From: Anaerolineaceae bacterium UBA6133
GTDB lineage: Bacteria; Chloroflexota; Anaerolineae; Anaerolineales; Anaerolineaceae
Assembly (NCBI GenBank): GCA_002435825.1
Contig: DIVL01000044.1
Coordinates: 1 to 42,585, forward strand
Direction of reading: 5' to 3'
DNA: 42,585 nucleotides
In this document: positions 1-6,325 of the stretch, in pieces
Layout: the number at the start of each line of letters is the position of its first letter
How positions within the stretch are numbered: position 1 is the stretch's first letter
Program-made: the position numbers and the translations under genes
The notes under the pieces: generated by a model
What the model was told of the DNA's origin: nothing
Databases searched by the model: none
The model's input: the letters and a program-made list of their open reading frames with translations, nothing else

Positions 1-1083
1 CACGGACATTTGAAACAGATACCAGGCTTATCAACAATTTTCACAGATCTTATGGATTTTAGTGGTGATGAAGTGTACTTTTATAATCATCCCAGTTTGG
101 TTGGAAAAACTTTTGGGGAAACTCTCAACCTATTTCAGAAAAATGCCGTACTCGGAATATTGAAAAACGAGGGATCCCCACTTCTTAATCCGCCAATGGA
201 AACCGTAATTAAAGGCGATGACAAAATCATTCTTCTTGCTGAAGATGATAACCAAATATCCTTGAGTAATTATGAACAGGATCTTATCAATTTTGAAAGC
301 ATCAGGAATTTCGATAGTGTCTCTGATAAACCAGAAAACATATTAATCATCGGATGGAATTTACGGGCAAATCAGTTATTGCTTGAGATGGACCATTACA
401 TTCCTAAAGATTCGCAAATTCAAATACTTATTACTAACTCTCTTGTTGTTAATAGTGACAGCATGAAAAATCTTAAGTTGATAAATGCCGATGTAAAAAT
501 TCTAAGGGGCATTACGACAGACAGGAACCTATTAAATAGTTTAGATCTCTCAAATTTTGACCACATAGTCTTACTAAGCTTTAGCGACCGATTATCCCAA
601 CAAACTGCTGATTCCAAGACGCTAATAACATTGCTGCATTTAAGGGATATTGCGAGTAAAGTTAATGGCTGTCATTACTCGATATTGACTGAGATGTTGG
701 ATGTTCGAAATTTAGAACTTGCAGAAGTAACTAAAGTTGACGATTTTATTGTGAGCGATAGACTCGTTAGTCTATTGATTACTCAAATTTCAGAGAGAAA
801 AGCTCTAGGCGGTGTTTTTGAAGATATTTTTAATCCAGAAGGGTCAGAAATTTATTTGAAATCAGCTCACAATTACGTTGAACTTAACCAAGAAGTAAAT
901 TTTTGCACAATTGTGGAATCGGCAAGAAGAAGAAATGAGGTGGCTATTGGTTTTAGAACAGGTAAAGACGCAACAAACAAAAAGGCGAATTACGGAATTG
1001 TTCTAAACCCTCATAAATTGGAAATGAAATCATTTTCAGATGACGATGAAATAATTGTTCTTTCTGAATCTTTCAATGGGTGA
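1..1083 (+). CDS. CASTOR/POLLUX-like ion channel, C-terminal regulatory part (5' end outside window)
   Basis: The reading frame is open from base 1 and ends with TGA at 1081-1083, so the start lies upstream and the pore-forming membrane part is not in view. The visible ~360 residues are soluble and resemble the cytoplasmic RCK-like region of the CASTOR/POLLUX/SYM8 channel family. A second nucleotide-binding-like fold begins at the segment reading ENILIIGWNLRANQLLLEMD, which matches the family's conserved I-x-G-W-N motif, followed by beta-alpha repeats ending in DHIVLLSF. Such proteins gate cation flow in response to ligands; the bacterial members are largely uncharacterised. The gene is markedly AT-rich beside ettA, which suggests a different history from the core genes downstream. 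A TTG at base 10 exists but has no ribosome site and would cut the first domain, so I reject it as a start. Family assignment is by motif only. Confidence 0.7.
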   Translation, partial: HGHLKQIPGLSTIFTDLMDFSGDEVYFYNHPSLVGKTFGETLNLFQKNAVLGILKNEGSPLLNPPMETVIKGDDKIILLAEDDNQISLSNYEQDLINFESIRNFDSVSDKPENILIIGWNLRANQLLLEMDHYIPKDSQIQILITNSLVVNSDSMKNLKLINADVKILRGITTDRNLLNSLDLSNFDHIVLLSFSDRLSQQTADSKTLITLLHLRDIASKVNGCHYSILTEMLDVRNLELAEVTKVDDFIVSDRLVSLLITQISERKALGGVFEDIFNPEGSEIYLKSAHNYVELNQEVNFCTIVESARRRNEVAIGFRTGKDATNKKANYGIVLNPHKLEMKSFSDDDEIIVLSESFNG

Positions 1084-1434
1084 AAGAAAAATACTTTAGC
1101 GTTAAACTCCGTCAGTGAGTAGAAATATCAGAATAAACAATTTCTATAGTAACAAGTTATCACAAAGTTCATGTGCTTCATCGGATTTACTTAAAATACT
1201 ACTAGGGTATGCAAGCCCATTCCTAAGGTGGGTGGTTTTATTCTCGCTGTTCTCACGATCTTGCGAAGTATTTGACGGCAGAGTCTCCTGTTGTACGGGT
1301 AAACCTTGTGGTTACCCGTTGTTGGCACAGCGTTCCGTGCCCCTACAAAAAAACATTCCAGTTAGTCTCATTGGCTTCCGAAAAAATGGAGACTTCTTGA
1401 GGTAAGAGACTCCAAAATTGAAAGAAAAGCATGC
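1084..1434. other. Gene-free spacer with palindromic segments
   Basis: No convincing coding sequence is seen in about 350 bases. Short frames on both strands lack ribosome sites and overlap the tRNA or the palindromes. The stretch 1295-1344 holds two adjacent hairpins, ACGGGTAA/TTACCCGT (1295-1302 with 1312-1319) and GGCAC/GTGCC around 1324-1341, and ends in CCCCTAC, reading GTAGGGGCACGG on the minus strand. This resembles the GTAGGGG palindrome at 17480-17545. Confidence 0.5.
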
Positions 1435-1440
1435 TATAAT
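1435..1440 (+). promoter_or_regulatory. -10 box of tRNA-Pro(CGG)
   Basis: A perfect TATAAT lies nine bases before the first tRNA nucleotide, the expected place for a tRNA promoter. No good -35 hexamer is seen at 16-18 bases; a TTGAAA at 1418-1423 is too close. Confidence 0.6.
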
Positions 1441-1449
1441 AGGCATCCG

Positions 1450-1524
1450 CGGGGCGTGGCTCAGCCCGGATAGAGCGCACGGTTCGGGACCGTGAGGTCG
1501 GCAGTTCAAATCTGCTCGCCCCGA
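1450..1524 (+). tRNA. tRNA-Pro (anticodon CGG)
   Basis: The 75 bases fold into a full cloverleaf. The acceptor stem is CGGGGCG with CGCCCCG (7 perfect pairs, with the C1:G72 pair typical of bacterial tRNA-Pro), the D stem GCTC/GAGC, the anticodon stem CACGG/CCGTG around the loop TTCGGGA (anticodon CGG), a five-base variable loop, and a T arm GGCAG-TTCAAAT-CTGCT. The discriminator base is A at 1524. CCA is not encoded. It decodes CCG. A second tRNA-Pro with anticodon GGG lies at 16933-17007. Confidence 0.95.
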
Positions 1525-1527
1525 CTA

Positions 1528-1549
1528 ACCTCCTCAGGGAGGTTTTTCT
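1528..1549 (+). terminator. Rho-independent terminator of tRNA-Pro(CGG)
   Basis: ACCTCC (1528-1533), loop TCAG, GGAGGT (1538-1543), followed by a run of T to 1547. It starts four bases after the tRNA end, so the tRNA is probably a single-gene transcript. Confidence 0.85.
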
Positions 1550-1602
1550 CTTAACAGGGGGGTTCTTTGTTACAATACTGCCAAATATAGCGAGGTGAAG
1601 CA

Positions 1603-3276
1603 ATGCCGTCAGACACACAGGTAATCTATTCAATGATGCGGGTGGGGAAGATCTACCCCCCGAACAAGCAGGTACTGCGGGATATCTCGCTGGGGTTTTA
1701 TTATGGCGCGAAAATAGGCGTTTTGGGGCTGAATGGTTCGGGAAAATCCAGTTTGCTGCGCATCATGGCGGGTATCGACCAGGATTACGTGGGCGAGATT
1801 GCCATGTCCAAAGGTTACTCCGCGGGGCTGCTCGAACAGGAACCGCAGCTGGATGAATCAAAAACGGTTATCGAGATTATCCAGGAGGGTGTACAGCCGA
1901 TCGTGGATTTGCTGGCTGAATATGACCAGGTAAACGAAGGGTTTTCTGATCCTAACGCGGATTTTGATAAATTGATTGAGAAACAAGCCCGTTTGCAGGA
2001 AGAGCTTGACAGGGTTGATGCCTGGAATCTGGACAGCAACTTGAAGCTGGCGATGGGCGCATTGAATTGCCCTCAGGCTGAGACGCCTATCGCGGTGCTT
2101 TCGGGCGGGGGGCGGCGGCGCGTAGCGCTGACACGCCTGCTCCTGACCGAACCGGAGATCCTGCTTTTGGATGAGCCGACCAACCACCTGGACGCAGAAT
2201 CGGTCGCCTGGCTTGAGCATCACCTGCAAAACTACAAGGGCACCGTCATCGCAGTAACGCATGACCGCTATTTTCTGGATAACGTCGCCGGCTGGATCCT
2301 GGAGCTGGACCGCGGTTACGGCATCCCCTGGAAGGGGAACTACTCCTCATGGCTGGAACAGAAGCAGGAACGCTTGCGCGTAGAAGAAAAGACCGAGAGC
2401 AAACGCCAGCGTACCTTGCAGCACGAATTAGACTGGATCCACATGTCACCCAAAGCCCGTCAATCAAAGGGGCAGGCACGCGTGACGGCCTATGAGAAGC
2501 TGCTTTCACAGGAACACGAAAAAGTGCGCAAGGACCTGGAGATCTACATTCCCTCTGGTCCACGCCTGGGGGATATCGTGATCGAACTCAACGGGGTTTC
2601 GAAGGGCTTTGGCGAGCGTAAACTGATCGAGAACCTTGACCTTTCAATTCCACCGGGCTCAATTGTGGGGGTGATTGGACCTAACGGCGCTGGCAAGTCG
2701 ACCCTGATCAAGATGATCGCGGGATTGGTGCAGCCGGATGAAGGCAGCGTCAGGTTGGGTGAGACGGTGAAGTTGGGCTATGCTGATCAATCGCGCACGC
2801 TGGACCCGGAAGCTACCGTTTTTGAGACGATCACGGGCGGCGCGGATAACCTTCAGCTTGGGGATGTAAGAGTGAATAGCAGGGCGTACTGTGCCTCGTT
2901 CAACTTTACGGGCTCGGATCAGCAGAAAACGGTGGATACGCTATCCGGTGGAGAAAGGAACCGTGTATTCCTGGCCAAGACGCTGACGGTAGGGGCGAAT
3001 GTACTCCTGCTGGATGAGCCGACCAACGATTTGGACGTGAACACGCTGCGGTCGCTGGAACAGGCACTGGAAGAGTTTGCCGGTTGCGCCGTGGTGGTGA
3101 GCCATGACAGGTGGTTTTTGGACAGAATTGCCACCCACATTCTGCCGCTTGGACATGACGAAAAGCCGCGCCTGTACCTGGGGAACTGGTCGGATTACGA
3201 AGAAGGTCAACTCAGCAGGGGAAAGAATGTGGGCGTGAGCCGCAAGGACGCGCGCCGCGAACTGAGACGCGATTAA
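1603..3276 (+). CDS. ettA: Energy-dependent translational throttle protein EttA (ABC-F ATPase)
   Basis: This ABC-F ATPase binds the ribosomal E site and, in Escherichia coli, restrains the first peptide bond when ATP is low. The 557 residues have two ABC cassettes without membrane segments. Cassette 1 has Walker A GLNGSGKSS near residue 43, a signature region LSGGGRRRVAL and Walker B ILLLDEPTNHLD. The inter-domain arm (about 230-330) contains the EttA-type ELDWIHMSPKARQ segment. Cassette 2 has GPNGAGKST, LSGGERNRV and VLLLDEPTNDLD. Length and the N-terminal VIYSMMRVGKIYPP match EttA rather than other ABC-F groups. ATG at 1603 follows GAGGTG at 1591-1596. It is monocistronic, between the tRNA-Pro terminator and the shared terminator at 3441-3475. 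Confidence 0.95.
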   Translation: MPSDTQVIYSMMRVGKIYPPNKQVLRDISLGFYYGAKIGVLGLNGSGKSSLLRIMAGIDQDYVGEIAMSKGYSAGLLEQEPQLDESKTVIEIIQEGVQPIVDLLAEYDQVNEGFSDPNADFDKLIEKQARLQEELDRVDAWNLDSNLKLAMGALNCPQAETPIAVLSGGGRRRVALTRLLLTEPEILLLDEPTNHLDAESVAWLEHHLQNYKGTVIAVTHDRYFLDNVAGWILELDRGYGIPWKGNYSSWLEQKQERLRVEEKTESKRQRTLQHELDWIHMSPKARQSKGQARVTAYEKLLSQEHEKVRKDLEIYIPSGPRLGDIVIELNGVSKGFGERKLIENLDLSIPPGSIVGVIGPNGAGKSTLIKMIAGLVQPDEGSVRLGETVKLGYADQSRTLDPEATVFETITGGADNLQLGDVRVNSRAYCASFNFTGSDQQKTVDTLSGGERNRVFLAKTLTVGANVLLLDEPTNDLDVNTLRSLEQALEEFAGCAVVVSHDRWFLDRIATHILPLGHDEKPRLYLGNWSDYEEGQLSRGKNVGVSRKDARRELRRD

Positions 3277-3345
3277 GATTTGGTTTGAATGCTTGCAGGT
3301 TTGAGTGGCAGAGTTGGATTTTGGTTGGCAGAGATATGGCTGGCG

Positions 3346-3398
3346 GATTGAAAGCACGATAACGATCATGCGAGATAGTCGGTGTAGTGCTTTCAATC
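3346..3398. repeat. 12-bp perfect inverted repeat
   Basis: GATTGAAAGCAC at 3346-3357 is the exact reverse complement of GTGCTTTCAATC at 3387-3398, with a 29-base spacer. It lies in the ettA 3' region, has no T run, and is separate from the terminator. Its role is unknown; it may be an mRNA 3'-end hairpin or a small palindromic repeat. Confidence 0.6.
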
Positions 3399-3440
3399 TC
3401 GCCCTACACACCCATCGTGATGACCTGCGATTGGATCGAA

Positions 3441-3475
3441 AAAAAAAACAGGCTGAGCATCCTCAGCCTGTTTTT
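3441..3475. terminator. Bidirectional terminator shared by ettA and csp
   Basis: CAGGCTGAG (3449-3457), loop CATC, CTCAGCCTG (3462-3470), with an A run before it (3441-3448) and a T run after it (3471-3475). It therefore serves transcripts arriving from either side: ettA on the plus strand and the cold-shock gene on the minus strand. Confidence 0.9.
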
Positions 3476-3492
3476 GAATTATCGGGTACGAC

Positions 3493-3708
3493 TTACTCGA
3501 GAACGCGAACGTCCTGAGCTTGGGGGCCTTTGGCTCCGTCTACAACACTAAACTCGACAGCCTGATCTTCTTTCAGGCTCTTGAAACCATCGCCCATAAT
3601 GGCGCTATAGTGGACGAAGACATCCTTCTCACCACTCTTGCGGGCAATAAACCCATAACCTTTTTCGCCATTGAACCACTTAACGGTTCCGACTTCTCTT
3701 GTTGACAT
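3493..3708 (-). CDS. csp: Cold-shock protein (CSD family)
   Basis: A 71-residue single-domain cold-shock protein, an OB-fold RNA/ssDNA chaperone acting in the cytoplasm. RNP1 appears as KGYGFIA (residues 16-22) and RNP2 as VFVHYSA (about 29-35), after the usual GTVKWFN strand. The start ATG at 3708 gives the standard family length and follows a GAGGAAT ribosome site 8 bases upstream; an in-frame start at 3804 would add 32 unconserved residues and is rejected. The promoter at 3816-3844 predicts a leader of about 100 bases, as is common in cold-shock genes whose leader folds with temperature. The gene ends just before the bidirectional terminator. Confidence 0.95.
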   Translation of the reverse strand: MSTREVGTVKWFNGEKGYGFIARKSGEKDVFVHYSAIMGDGFKSLKEDQAVEFSVVDGAKGPQAQDVRVLE

Positions 3709-3815
3709 GTCTTGGTATTCCTCTCTAAAATAACTAATTAATTTGTTTTGTTTTGGGGGTTTACTATCGAGAAAGTGTTGACTTTTCCTACTGCAAACGT
3801 CCACCTACAGCCAAT

Positions 3816-3844
3816 ATATTACACCTGATTTTATCGCTTGTCAA
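3816..3844 (-). promoter_or_regulatory. Sigma-70 promoter of csp
   Basis: Read on the minus strand: -35 TTGACA (3839-3844), a 17-base spacer and -10 TAATAT (3816-3821). This near-consensus promoter predicts a start about 100 bases before the csp ATG. Confidence 0.85.
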
Positions 3845-3887
3845 TGCAATGAATGGAGTAACAATAAGCAGTAATGAATGGAGAGTG

Positions 3888-3904
3888 TTGTGAGGAGGTC
3901 AGCA
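3888..3904 (+). repeat. 17-bp direct repeat, copy 1
   Basis: TTGTGAGGAGGTCAGCA here is identical to 11231-11247, in the same orientation. The two copies bracket the AT-rich accessory genes 4079-11142. A strong Shine-Dalgarno core (AGGAGGT) precedes an ATG at 3906, but the frame stops after five codons. Confidence 0.7.
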
Positions 3905-3970
3905 CATGGTATACACTTTTTAGATAAGTCATACGAGTTGTACCGCGCTGCTATCTCTTCGCAAATCTTT

Positions 3971-4012
3971 AAAAAAAGAGGTACTTCAGAGCTGTGTTTG
4001 CTCTGAAGTACC
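3971..4012 (-). terminator. Terminator of the radical SAM operon
   Basis: A 12-bp perfect stem GGTACTTCAGAG (3980-3991)/CTCTGAAGTACC (4001-4012) with a nine-base loop. On the minus strand it is followed by a T run (complement of 3971-3977). It lies about 67 bases after the stop of the radical SAM gene. Confidence 0.85.
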
Positions 4013-4078
4013 ATGCGCAATCTTTGATTCTTTTAGATATGCCTGGCTGTTTACAACCATTTTTGGTGTTATTTTTTG

Positions 4079-5602
4079 CTAACCTTCTGCAATCGTTTCT
4101 AACAGCTCTTCTGTGTCTTCAGCTTCCAACACAGAATTTTGTACATACACTTTTTCCCAGACGGTATCAACAATCTTCTGGTATTTCTCATCATAGGCAT
4201 CCATGCCCCTGGCATAGTCTGCATCTTGAAGAGCTGCTGCTGCGTTGTGATCGGTAGGATCTACCTCATGTTTGCGGACTAACTGGCGAAATTCAGCATT
4301 GTGATCTCGCATCGGGCAGGGGTTCAATAGATTCTTCCCACGTGTTTGGGTATTTTTGTCATGCTGCCATTTGCGCAGATCAGCAAAAAAGGGCTCATTG
4401 TATATGTCTGTCAGAGTTCCGCCTTTGGCATAAACATCCTTAATATTTACTGGAGTGTAAGGGACAAAAACGCAAGGAGAAACGCTGCCATTCCAGTCGA
4501 TATACAAATAGCCACCGTGGCCGTGCCCACCTGCTGAGAGGCAGCCATCTACCACTGTACCTTGATTCCAAAAATCTGCCAGGAAAATACTTTTCTCGCG
4601 AACGATATTCCAGCTTTGTTTCCACATTTGCAGACGCTGTTCCGGGGTTGGCATTAGATCAAGCGTGTAAGAACGACCGATGGGCATATACTGGAATATC
4701 CAGCCCATAACAGCATGCTTTTTATAGAATATAAAGTCAATGAACTCATCCGAGAGAATTTCTTCCGCGTTTTCGCGGGTTGCTGTCAAAGAAACTCCAT
4801 ACAGAACTCCTGCCTCATACAGGCGATCCATGGAAGCCATGACCTTGTCAAAAACGCCTTCACCGCGCCGGGCGTCTGTTCGCTCTCGCCAACCTTCGAA
4901 TGAGATCATTGGCACAATGTTCCCCAGGTTAGCCATGCGCTGAGCCACTTCGTCCGTGATCAAAGTGCCGTTCGTATAGAACATGAAATAATTGTCGGGG
5001 TGCTCCTCTGCAAGATCAAGGATGGTCTTTCCTTGGGATCGATAAGCGAGTGGTTCACCACCGCTGATTACTGTGAATTGCACACCCCAATCATCATGTG
5101 CTTCTGTAATGGCTTTATCAACAATGTCATAATCCAAAAGCTGAACATGACTATCAGAATCAGCATAACAACCGATACAGTGTAAATTACAGGCTTTGGT
5201 AGGGCTAATCAACAGAAAGGAAGGTTGGGCGAAACCGTGCTCTTCAATAAAACTGGCAGCTTTTTCTAATCTTTTGCTTTTCTCGATGAAAAGATCACGA
5301 CCCAGGACGGATCCTGCTTTATCAAAGGTTGCCGCAGACAATTTGCAATCAGTCAATGCCCGATTTACTGAATGCAAGATGGCCAGGCTCATTGCGGTTT
5401 GGTCTTCAACCACTCCGGCTGTAAGGGTGGGGTCTTCTTTTATCCGATTTTTTCCGTTTTTAATCAGATAGTTTTCTCCCATTGCCATCGCCATTTTTCG
5501 GAATGGTCGATTTTGAACGATTTTTGGTCCATATTGGAGGATGGTATTTAAAAGCAAATTTACACTTTCATTTGTTTTGATCTCTTGAAGCTCTTGTTTC
5601 AT
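4079..5602 (-). CDS. Radical SAM/SPASM-like protein of unknown substrate
   Basis: A 507-residue radical SAM enzyme. The [4Fe-4S]/SAM motif is C138-x3-C142-x2-C145 (ACNLHCIGCYA), followed by the SAM-binding ISGGEP at 179-184. An N-terminal helical region of about 125 residues precedes the barrel. The C-terminal third carries further cysteines (CLSAGGHGHGG, SPCVFVPY, NPCPMRD), consistent with an auxiliary Fe-S or SPASM/twitch-type extension. The substrate cannot be told from the sequence. ATG at 5602 follows GGAGG. It lies 16 bases after a CrtO-like acyltransferase gene, so the two are probably co-transcribed, and ends before a clear terminator. Base composition is AT-richer than that of genes beyond 11.3 kb. 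It is unrelated in detail to the PqqD-radical SAM pair at 19.8-22.3 kb. Confidence 0.8.
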   Translation of the reverse strand: MKQELQEIKTNESVNLLLNTILQYGPKIVQNRPFRKMAMAMGENYLIKNGKNRIKEDPTLTAGVVEDQTAMSLAILHSVNRALTDCKLSAATFDKAGSVLGRDLFIEKSKRLEKAASFIEEHGFAQPSFLLISPTKACNLHCIGCYADSDSHVQLLDYDIVDKAITEAHDDWGVQFTVISGGEPLAYRSQGKTILDLAEEHPDNYFMFYTNGTLITDEVAQRMANLGNIVPMISFEGWRERTDARRGEGVFDKVMASMDRLYEAGVLYGVSLTATRENAEEILSDEFIDFIFYKKHAVMGWIFQYMPIGRSYTLDLMPTPEQRLQMWKQSWNIVREKSIFLADFWNQGTVVDGCLSAGGHGHGGYLYIDWNGSVSPCVFVPYTPVNIKDVYAKGGTLTDIYNEPFFADLRKWQHDKNTQTRGKNLLNPCPMRDHNAEFRQLVRKHEVDPTDHNAAAALQDADYARGMDAYDEKYQKIVDTVWEKVYVQNSVLEAEDTEELLETIAEG

Positions 5603-5618
5603 TGTTTGCCTCCATTAG

Positions 5619-6038
5619 CTAAATTGAACAGCTGTGCCACTTGACAGCTTTTTTCTCGGTTGCTTCAACACTGTTCCAAAGAAAGAACAAGAAACCCGGC
5701 AAAATCATAACTATATGGCAAAATTCTGACCGACAACTCTCTTTTACCCATAACCTGACATTCTCTACTGAATATTCGGTTATGTGTTTGACCTCATAAG
5801 CACCACGATAGAGCGCAGCTCCACTAAGTATCAACTTCTTCCAACTTTTAACGCGAAAAATCTTTTGATAGATTTCGCCTCCTTTTTCCCATGTTTTTGT
5901 TTGATACCACCATTTCTTAGGGTCAAAAAGTTCAATTGGGAGCTTGGAAAAGGTGTACCCAATGCTTAAATGGAATAAAACCCAAGCGACAATATCCAGG
6001 ATAATTGTTGCAATATTCGACAGGAAAAGGATTCTCAT
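5619..6038 (-). CDS. CrtO-like (glycosyl-diaponeurosporenoate acyltransferase family) membrane protein, short C-terminus
   Basis: A 139-residue protein with a hydrophobic N-terminal segment (about 5-27) and a second one near 110-122. The motifs KWWYQTKTWEKGGEIYQKIF, KSWKK, SGAALYRG and SCRSEFCHIVMILPGFLFFLWN follow the pattern of the staphylococcal CrtO family (W-E-x-x-G-x-x-Y; W-K; R-x-E-x-x-H), which acylates a sugar on a carotenoid. The E and C/H of the last motif are seen here as SEFCH, so the catalytic pattern is roughly kept. Family members are about 165 residues or longer; here the C-terminal membrane segment is replaced by a short polar tail before TAG, so the gene may be truncated or frameshifted. 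It precedes the radical SAM gene by 16 bases. Whether the substrate is a carotenoid is not known. Confidence 0.6.
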   Translation of the reverse strand: MRILFLSNIATIILDIVAWVLFHLSIGYTFSKLPIELFDPKKWWYQTKTWEKGGEIYQKIFRVKSWKKLILSGAALYRGAYEVKHITEYSVENVRLWVKESCRSEFCHIVMILPGFLFFLWNSVEATEKKAVKWHSCSI

Positions 6039-6325
6039 AAGGCTTACTTTACCTTCTGATTCTTGATGTAATCATCGACGGAACCACTCATACCATTTCA
6101 TTTCATCCGATAAACAACCTGGCTGGTTGCGAGAATTCTGAGGCACGCAAGAAAGCCACCAATCATGCAACGCCAGATATTATTCCGACTCCTTCCACCA
6201 GCGCAAAATCTACAGAACATAAAATGGTTCAAGATTTTCTATTTAATAGGTTAATGGAATTTGGAATAATTGTCATGAAACAGAAGTGCTATCTTGGTGT
6301 TAATTTGGAACTGCCGCAGCTTAGG

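Noticed and set aside
1115..1405. 96-codon frame between the channel gene and tRNA-Pro
   Set aside because: No ribosome site, runs through palindromes, and the product resembles no protein I know.
6039..6325. Possible gene remnant between the LuxR gene and the CrtO-like gene
   Set aside because: Short minus-strand frames (for example one ending VVYRMK and another ending MKWYEWFRR) look protein-like but are broken and too short to assign.
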